Source of the DNA: Pseudo-nitzschia pungens | Taxonomy: Eukaryota > Bacillariophyta > Bacillariophyceae > Bacillariales > Bacillariaceae | Assembly (NCBI GenBank): GCA_037355855.1 | Contig: CM074765.1 | Span: 682,001 to 746,000, forward strand | DNA length: 64,000 bases | Reading direction: 5' to 3' | Part shown: piece after piece, positions 32,956 through 41,100 of the stretch | Layout of the letters: each line of letters opens with the position of its first letter | Numbering within the stretch: position 1 is the stretch's first letter | Program-made: the position numbers and the translations under genes | The notes under the pieces: model-generated | Seen by the model: the letters and a program-made list of their open reading frames with translations, nothing else | Databases searched by the model: none | Told to the model about the DNA's origin: nothing

Positions 32956-33799
32956 ATGAAGATTTCGAGCTCTACTAGTATCACTCAAGCGCTCCTTTTT
33001 ATCGGAGCTTTGTCGAAAACTCTTGTTGCCGCCAGCACAGAGTTCCGTGACGATTTTCATCTATTAATGTACGAAACGAATGGAATGTTGGAGGGCCAAT
33101 CGAATTCCTCCCTTTATTTTGCTAAGGAACGAAGTCGAGTGGAAAATCTAAGAACAACCGTATATGGAAATGATCCCGAATACCGCGGGTTCGGAGACAA
33201 ATACCAAACCCTACGACCGGTTCTGGGGGTGATGGACGACGAAACCATTGTCATCTTGGCGGATGCCCGCGATGTTACCCTCAACATACCCCGAGACAAA
33301 GAATTGGCCGATGTAGCAGTCAATCATTTCGTTGAAACCTTTCAGCGCATTATCGAAGAATCCTACGCCACTGTTGTTCTATTTGCCGAAGCGCAATGTT
33401 GCGTAGGGAGCCTTGTCCCATGCTCATCCCGGAGAATACTTTGATCCTGTCAGCGGAGAGCGCAACAAACGAGCATGCTCATCTGGAGTTGGCGAATGCA
33501 AGTGGTCCGAGAACGAAAATATCCTTTCCTGGGTGAATTTCATGAAGCAACGTGCATTCAATAAAACTGGTCTTGAAGCCCGTAGGGATTTATACCTGAA
33601 TGCCGGTCTCGTGGCCGGATACCCAAAAGATTTGATCAAGCTGCTGGATATCATGGATATTGAACCGTACGAGGACGATCAAGCTGTTCTAACTGGTCTG
33701 ATGTATGGATATCCTGAAATGATCGTTCTTGACTACGACCAAGAAATGTTTGGAAACAATCAATTGACTCGACGACTCTCCGACGGGTGTGTTTTTGAA
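32956..33799 (+). pseudogene. PLOD-like glycosyltransferase domain, 5' part of a split gene
   Basis: This is the N-terminal part of a secreted protein. MKISSSTSITQALLFIGALSKTLVA is a signal peptide. The following domain resembles the glycosyltransferase module of procollagen lysyl hydroxylases: VILADARDVTLN at the metal site, VLFAEAQCCVGSL, YLNAGLVAGYPKDL, and DDQAVLTGLMYGYPEMIVLDYDQ before FGNN. One extra base at 33415 (CTT G TCC CAT) breaks the frame inside the domain. At about 33800, right after CVFE, coding similarity stops and retroelement sequence begins. The domain seems to resume at about 35886 (VTGSPLIHRKTRTQPLFIHTPGK). The gene is thus probably inactivated by the insertion, plus the frameshift if that is real. 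Metal and substrate roles are inferred from the family. Confidence 0.75.
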
Positions 33800-34027
33800 G
33801 GTACTCAGCGGAAACAATTCAGAGTCATCGATGGAGCCAATACTGTGATCATCTTGAGGATGCTCAGGAACTGTACCAGCAGGGGGCTCAGAAACTGCAG
33901 ACACCGAAGGGGGCATGGATGGACCCGAAGGTGGCGGGGGCAAATCGGTGGTGACTGGTACAGGAGCTGGCGTCACGGTAGGGGCCTCCATAGCAGTTGA
34001 ATCTAACATGATGCGACGTACTCGACG

Positions 34028-35323
34028 TTAGCGCCCACCACTGGAGCCACCCCGGGAGCGGACACGTCGAGGGACATCGGTGTTGCCCATACCATCATCT
34101 TTAGGCTCTCCAATCTGAACACCAGCAAGGGGCTTGGGATATTCCTCTGGGGAAAGCTTGTGTCTAACAGCAGTATTATACTCAAGGATGTAGGTGCGCT
34201 CCTTCTGCTTTAGACCCCGCAACAGTTCTGGAGCAATCCGAAGGATCCCAATAAGATTGGGGTGAAGAGTCCCTGGCAGGGAAGTGGATCCTTCGGTGGT
34301 CCCGTTCACACGCCGGCGCTTACTAGAAAACGAGTGGAGGTCTACCTCTTGCCGTCGTTTCACTTCCCCTTGGCGAAGTATCCCTTTACGTAAAGCCGCT
34401 TTCTCTTTGTTCCGGAGCTCCATGATCAGATCTTGTATGGTGAGTTTCGATTTGTTTTTTTTCATGTAGTTGATGGTGTAATCGAGGGAAGTATCTTTTA
34501 TATTCCGAATGAACAATCCTTTCCCTTCTGATTCGTGCATCCCGAACGTAGGGATTCTGTGAAGCTCGTAATAGATTAACTCAAAGCGGTTGATATAATC
34601 AGAGATATTACCACCCTCAAAGAGTTTGACGTTCTGTAGTTTGATTCGAAGGGTATCTGCGCGGATTTCCGGCTGTGATTCATCCTCGTACCAATCCAGG
34701 AGTTTGTGCCATGCTCCATGCCCGTCATTGATATCTCGGTAACGGTTGATCTTGGAGTACGCGCTCCCATTGCAGGTGGCTGAGGCTAGGGTCGAGAATA
34801 ACACATTGTTCCTGTTGGGGTCTTTGTCCGCTTCTAGCCTGCTGGTCATTACCTTCTGGAATCCTGTGCCAATCAGTACCGCTTCTGCTTCAGCCTTCCA
34901 TTTTACCCAGTGCAATTCATTCCCGTCGAATGGCTTCACATCCCCAACACGAAGCGATTGAAATCCGTCTCGTCCTTCTTTCTTTTCAAGGGCCTTCTTT
35001 AGTTCTTTGATCTCATCCCTGAGGTCCTCATTGGTCTTGGTATGTTGTTGTCGTGCTTTCTTTTCAAGGGCCTTCTTTAGTTCTTTGATCTCATCCCTGA
35101 GGTCCTCATTGGTCTTGGTATGTTGTTGTCGTGCTTTCTTTTCAAGGGCCTTCTTTAGTTCTTTGATCTCATCCCTGAGGTCCTCATTGGTCTTGGTATC
35201 TTGTTGTCGTGTTGGTGTGGGTGTGAACAGCCACTTGATTCCTCTAATGAGAAGTGACCGTCCCCAATACGAGTCTTCGTTGTTCTCGTATGGTTCGTCG
35301 TTGTGTACTTCGTCGGACGGCAT
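34028..35323 (-). CDS. Retrotransposon gag-like protein with triplicated coiled coil
   Basis: The 431-residue frame is intact. Residues about 40-115 hold three near-identical 26-residue copies of the unit TKTNEDLRDEIKELKKALEK, predicted coiled coil, encoded by 78-bp tandem repeats at about 34983-35215. The following region has the gag hallmark KPFDGNELHWVKWKAEAEAVL and then ATCNGSAY, DGHGAWHKLLDWYEDE, LRIKLQNVKLFEGGNISDYINRFE and LIMELRNKEKAALRKG. This matches the gag module of Ty1/copia-type elements. A basic C-terminus (RRVRSRGGSSGGR) may bind nucleic acid. No CCHC zinc knuckle was seen. It would form the particle shell and bind element RNA. The start is the only ATG before the repeats. Confidence 0.8.
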   Translation of the reverse strand: MPSDEVHNDEPYENNEDSYWGRSLLIRGIKWLFTPTPTRQQDTKTNEDLRDEIKELKKALEKKARQQHTKTNEDLRDEIKELKKALEKKARQQHTKTNEDLRDEIKELKKALEKKEGRDGFQSLRVGDVKPFDGNELHWVKWKAEAEAVLIGTGFQKVMTSRLEADKDPNRNNVLFSTLASATCNGSAYSKINRYRDINDGHGAWHKLLDWYEDESQPEIRADTLRIKLQNVKLFEGGNISDYINRFELIYYELHRIPTFGMHESEGKGLFIRNIKDTSLDYTINYMKKNKSKLTIQDLIMELRNKEKAALRKGILRQGEVKRRQEVDLHSFSSKRRRVNGTTEGSTSLPGTLHPNLIGILRIAPELLRGLKQKERTYILEYNTAVRHKLSPEEYPKPLAGVQIGEPKDDGMGNTDVPRRVRSRGGSSGGR

Positions 35324-35599
35324 GTTTTAAACTGTAGGTGTGTTAATTTTTGTGGTGGTTGAAAACAAATACGTAATTTTTCAATCGTGTTCCAGTTGAG
35401 TATCGATTAACGCGTTCGTAGAGTATTAAGTATCGAATAACGCGTTGGTAGAGTATTGCGATCTGCGACTGTTAATCAACAAGTTGTTTAACTGGAAATT
35501 ATGAGCTTCGTGTTCTATCTAGCGAATCATGTGTTTTCTGTGTTAACACTCGATTGCTCTGTGATTGAGCGATAATCGCTTAAAACACTTCAACTCGCA

Positions 35600-35845
35600 A
35601 GTCGCTCGCAGATCTAGTGCGCGCGGCTGTATGTGTTTGTTCTGTTTATTCAAGTAACTTTATGCATATACTTTGCATGGTCGCGGCAGATCTAGTGCGC
35701 GCGACTCCATGCGCGTGGTCGGAGCAGATCTAGTGCTCGGTACGACTCCACGTGTAGCATATTCATTGGTTTGTCGTGGTTGCAGTAGATCTAGTACTGG
35801 AACTCCACTGTATTGGTCGCGAGCAGATCTAGTGCTCGCGATTGT
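35600..35845. repeat. Five AGATCTA-centred near-palindromes upstream of gag
   Basis: Copies lie near 35609, 35685, 35727, 35784 and 35824. Several have complementary arms that differ between copies: GAGCA...TGCTC twice and CAGTA...TACTG once. This suggests a conserved small hairpin or a bound dyad rather than chance repeats. They lie in the presumed 5' LTR or leader of the retroelement. Confidence 0.7.
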
Positions 35846-35885
35846 GCGGTTTCTGTTTCTTGTACTTAACAACCCTGTTATGCGT

Positions 35886-37926
35886 TGTTACTGGATCTCC
35901 TTTGATTCACCGAAAGACTCGCACCCAGCCTCTGTTCATTCATACGCCAGGAAAGTTCTATGCTTGTTTGGATCTTATCATCGAAGCACTAGGTGGTGAG
36001 AGTCAAAAACGTGATAAGTCTACCACCAGGAGATTGAACGACGGCAATCCCGACGATTACGGCGATTCGAACTATGGCATTTCGCCTTCGGATATTCCAA
36101 GCATTGGGCCCAGCGGTGTTCCAAGTAACCAACCGATCAACCTACCCAGCATGGTACCAAGCAATGTTCCCAGCATGGTTCCCAGTTACGTACCAAGCAA
36201 TAAACTGAGCAACGTACCAAGTAACGTACCGAGCAACCTGCCCAGCAACGTACCGAACAACCTACCCAGCAACCTACCTAGCATGGTCCCTGGCAATGTT
36301 CCCAGCATGGCTCCCAGTTACGTACCAAGCAATAAACCAAGTAACGTACCGAGCAACTTACCGAGCAACCTACCCAGCATGGTCCCTAGCAATGTTCCCA
36401 GCATGGCTCACAGTTACGTACCAAGCAATAAACCAAGTAACGTACCGAGCAACCTACCGAGCAACCTACCCAGCATGGTCCCTAGCAATGTTCCCAGCAT
36501 GGCTCCCAGTTACGTCCCAAGCAAGAATGAACCAAGCAACGTACCAAGTGACGTACCAAGCATGGTTTCCAGCGAACTTCCAAGCGATGTGCCAAGTATG
36601 GTTCCCAGTATGACACCGAGCATGGTCCCTAGCATGGTCCCCAGCGATGTTCGCAGCGTGAAGCCCAGCATGATCCCCAGTTTGGAACCTAGCAGTTCTC
36701 CTTCTGGTATTCCAAGCATAGTGCCCAGCAATGTTCCAAGTAATCCACCAAGTAACCTACCAAGTATAGTCGCTAGCAATTCTCCAAGTATGATCCATAG
36801 CAACGCACCAAGCAACGAACCTTCCACTCCAACCGATCCTTGTGATCTAATCTTTGGCACTATGCGTCCAAAGATAGAAACGAGTGGTGTATCATTTCGG
36901 AATCAGGTGAAGCAATGTGTCCATAGTGAAATTTGCCCTGAGAATAAACCAATCAATTGCTGGGATGTCTCAGGTGTAACAAATATGGCTTATGCTTTTT
37001 ATGGATTGAATACCTACAACGAACCTTTAAACTGCTGGGATGTATCCGGAACGACTGAAATGAACAGGATGTTTCATACTGCATCTGCTTTCAATCAGCC
37101 CATCGATGAATGGAATGTATCAAAAACAAGGCGTATGGCAGGTATGTTGAAAAATGTAGATGACTTCAACGAGCCACTTTCAAGCTGGGATGTGTCAAGT
37201 GACACCAATATGGCACAAATGTTTCACAAAGCATGTAAGTTCAATCAAAACCTGAATACATGGAATGTGGGGAGAGTCCAAAAGATGTCAACACTGTTCA
37301 AAGATGCTTCTATCTTTAAACACCCACTTAGTAGCTGGAATGTGGCAAGTGTCACAACCATGTTTGCCAGGAGTGGTAAATTCAAAGAGCTGCCTCCAAA
37401 TGAGTTGCTCTTTCATCAGCCGCTATCTGTATGGAACGTAGCAATTGTCTAAAATATGGATTCGATATTCAGAGGCGCAGCTTATTTTAACCAGCCACTC
37501 TCAAACTGGGCAGTGCCAAAGGTCACCAAAATAACAAGGATGTTTAAGTCAGCAAAATATTTCGACCAGCCCCTGGATGCTTCGAATGTTTCAAAGGTCA
37601 AAACCATGGCAGCAATGTTCCGTGGATGTGACTTCTTCAACCAGACACTCTCCAGCTGGGATGTTATAGGTGTCACAAGCATGACACAAATGTTTGCATC
37701 TGCTGTGTTATTCAACCAAGACCAAAGTACTTGGGATGTGGGTAGCGTGAAATGGATGCCAGGCATGTTCTGGGGCGCAACTTCCTTCAACCAATGCTTG
37801 GATACATGGAGTACCAAGACTCCAGCAGATATCAAGGTTGCCAAAATGTTTCTAGGTAGTTCTTGCCCAACTACTCAGAATCCAAATCCATCCACTGGAT
37901 CATGGTGTCAAATGGTGTCAATCTGA
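35886..37926 (+). pseudogene. PS-rich stalk and DUF285 repeats, 3' part of the split secreted gene
   Basis: The first 35 residues (SPLIHRKTRTQPLFIHTPGK, then FYACLDLIIEALGG) look like the end of the PLOD-like glycosyltransferase domain. A stalk of about 240 residues follows, built from units such as VPSNVPSMVPSYVPSNKPS (about 36100-36830, DNA units of roughly 12 nt). The C-terminal half is a BspA-like DUF285 array with unit WDVSxVTxMxxMFxxAxxFNxPLSxW, about ten copies, typical of extracellular surface proteins. At 37450-37452 the codon after WNVAIV is TAA, where the repeat expects a Thr or Lys codon. The same frame continues with NMDSIFRGAAYFNQPLSNW to a final stop at 37926. With the 5' part it forms one secreted protein now broken by a retroelement and an internal stop. 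The downstream half may still be expressed; this is unknown. Confidence 0.75.
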
Positions 37927-38172
37927 AAGCACTTCCTCTGGAGTTAGCAGGACTCGTCACCTAAAAGAGGGCATTATTATCGGAAATGATGATGAGGCAA
38001 GTGCCAGTGCATCTCTTTCTAATGTGAGTCCATTGTTGCTGAAATTTGTGGTGCATTGTCTGGTTGTGATTGTTTTTGAGGGGTGAAGCACAAAAGATAG
38101 TTTCAGAATGTGGTATAGTTTAAGGCCAAAACTAAGGATAATATTTTCACCCCTTATGAATTTAACAGAAGA

Positions 38173-41100
38173 CTAAGAAACAGAATTTTCTAAGATTTCA
38201 AGTGCTTCTCTCCCTTCATTTATTTGACTTGCGGAAGTCTCCTTTTTGTCCTTTTCCCGCCCATCTCCCCCCTGTACAATGTGTTCTTTTTCTTTGCATT
38301 TCTGACCTCCTTCAGATTGACTTGTTGACTTCAACCCAGTGACCTCTTTGGCAGTTCTATCTTCTACTTTCCTGATTTTTCTTCTGCTTCCACTATTGCT
38401 TCCTGGCTTATGCTCAATGGGCCTCTTCGAACTTGGGGTTACCGAAAGAACAGATTCTGCGTCCACCAACTTATCAATTGTATGACCATTTCCGAAGTCC
38501 AGTTTGGTCTTGAACATTGATCCTGTTTTCAAAAATTGGACTACCCCACGATATTCATCTTTCCCCATATGACACACAAGCAACTTCCCGGGCTTGATAT
38601 CTTCAGGCTGAGGCTCCATCAAGCAGCTACCTGTCACTGAAGAGATGCGGAGATGATCTAGAAGCACAAAATCGTTGTAGAGCGAAGGCAAGTCCTCGAA
38701 ACTCATACACGCTGCGCGTGCATTGGCATAAACCTCGGTAACCCTTGCCGGACATTTCCGTCCTTCGATCAGAACATCTATTTGATCTCCGACAGCAATG
38801 GAAGCAATCGATTCGTCGAGTGCTTTTCGTTCTTCAGGGGTAAAATCTGCAGTTACTTTTGGAAGAGACAAGAAGCTTCTGTCGGAAGGACATTCAAATG
38901 CCACCACCGGTTCGTTGCGGCCTTGGTACAGTTCCTCTTTACTGGGTTTGGCCTTTCCTCGAAATGGCATTGCAGGCAATGCCAGAATTTTCTTGCCGAT
39001 GGAACGGCGGCGTTTGAAAGAAGGAATCTTTTTGTTGAACCGGTAGCGGAATTCGTGGAGACAGACGTCGACGTCGTCGACCAGCGACTGCCAGATTTCG
39101 GCATCGCCATCGATTTTCACGGTGCTCGATACCACCGGAATTGAGGGAAGCGCACCTTTTACAGTTTCACGGATTTGGAGTTTGCGAGTAACTTCCTTGG
39201 CAATGTTGCGAAGGGCACGGAGGGCATCGACTGCCTTGTACAGTTTCGAGTCGACCTTTCGTTTCTCGTCCGTTGAAATGTCCACCACATCGATAAGTTC
39301 TCGCGTCGCATTCCAAATAACCTCGTCCTGATGCAATTCGGGTGCGTCCCCATCCATCATGCTGTGCAGAAAGGCCCTGAGATTCACTCCATCGAGGTGA
39401 AACCGACTGTACGAAAGGCAAGGCGTAACGTTGCGGCATTGGTGGTACGTTCCGTGCGGCATGAGAAGAATTTCTCCCGGTTTGATTGTCGTCTTCCATA
39501 TTCGGGCGTGCGGGAGCAAGGGGTAGGCATTGAGATCTATGTCGCCAGAGTCTAATCCTGCCTGATTGTGATAGAGGCAAGCGTGACCATCGTCCCGATG
39601 TACCAATACGCATTCTTTTTCTCCCGTGATCGGAGCAATCGATATCGCGAGACCACCGTTATCCCTGTGAATTCTGGACATCGTATCTGCTTTGCCCATG
39701 AATAAATACTGCAAGGGCGAGTCCAGCTTGACCATGTCGAGCCAGTATTTCAGCAAGTCTTCTCCGAGAATGTTGTTTGGGAGCGGATTGCTTTGGTGAC
39801 AAAGCTTTTTGCAGGCCTCCACCGAGAGAGGAAATTGCCACTGATGGAGGTAAAGCAGAGACTTTTGTTTCTTTCTCGGAGATGATTTTTTCTTGACATT
39901 CCAGCCCACTTCCAAGAATTTGGAAGCCAAAATATTTCCCGAGATGGGCTTGCTTTCGTTGTAGTTTTTCTTGACAACGGGTACCTCTTCGTCTCCAATA
40001 TCTTCAGACATGGCTTCGGTATCGAGATACCAGGACGGATCCGACAAATCGAGTAGATTGTCACTCTCCTTGATTGGGCTGTTGCCCTGACGTTGGCTTG
40101 GTTTTTTGTTTGCTCCGTCGAGATTCGTCCCGTCTTTGACATCTCCTTTCTCTATCGCCGTCCTTCCAACGTTAAGGTCCGCCTTTTCACCATCCTTGGA
40201 TTGTGCCCCATTTGCCCCGTTTGCACCATTTGCGTCGGGATCACCGTTCCTGGGTGGGTTGCTTTCCTTTGAAACCTTCCTGGCAACATCAGCATTCGTC
40301 GACGGAGAGCCCTCTTTGGAGCTTTCCGTTTGATTCTTTTCCCTCTGGGTAGCATTCGAATCGTTCGCCACCTCCACGACAGCATGACCTGCTGTTGACA
40401 GACCACTCTTTTGGGCGGTTTGTGCTTGGTTGCTTTCCCCTGTAGTAGCATTCGACGAATGGCTACTCGATACCTCGACGAGAGCATTCTCGGCCTTGAC
40501 CGCTGCTTGCCTTCCACTGCTTGTTCCGCAGTTGGTGCTGGTCTGTCCTCCCCCGGCAACCGCTGCTGCGGCTACTGCTGCTGACTGCGGTGACTCCTCG
40601 TCCTGGCACGCGTCCTCGGCCGGCCGCCTTCGCCTCAGCCACCGCCGGGCAAAGTTGGCCCATCCGACGTGATCGGTCAGCACCACGGGCGTTCCCTGGA
40701 TCCGGGCTTCCGTCACGAGATCTCTGGCGTTCGAGTCGTGCACCGATATCCGCTGGACGGACCTCTCGCGGACCTGTGACGAGTCGTCCCAGTTCCAGGT
40801 GTCGTCTTCCACTAGGACAGTGTGCCGAACGGAAGTGGCCCCATCCGCCGGTGCTTGTCCCCGGCGGCAAACGGTGTTAGTTTTGGCGGCGGCCTGTTCC
40901 GTTTGGGATTCGATGCAGGCGCGGGAAGGTGTCCTCCGGCTTCGGGAGGTGCCGGCTTGCGCGGTGAGGGTGACCTTTTCCACCGAATTGCTCTCGTCGT
41001 TTTCGTCCTCGGAGGAGGAGAGCAAGCGGTTTGTGTTGTTCTTGTCGGTGGTGTTAATGTTATCTTCCAGCAATCCGAGTCGCTTCATGCTGTCGTCGAT

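Larger units (their letters stand above)
33800..35885 (-). mobile_element. Gag-bearing copia-like retroelement fragment
   Basis: The block interrupts the PLOD-like gene and is oriented antisense to it. It holds a gag-like gene (34028-35323), a short downstream frame (33800-34009) and a 550-bp upstream region with five AGATCTA-centred motifs. No protease, integrase or reverse transcriptase was seen, and only about 230 bp separate gag from host sequence. It is either truncated or a gag-only element. I could not identify matching LTRs or a target duplication, so its ends are approximate (about 10-20 bp). Confidence 0.7.
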
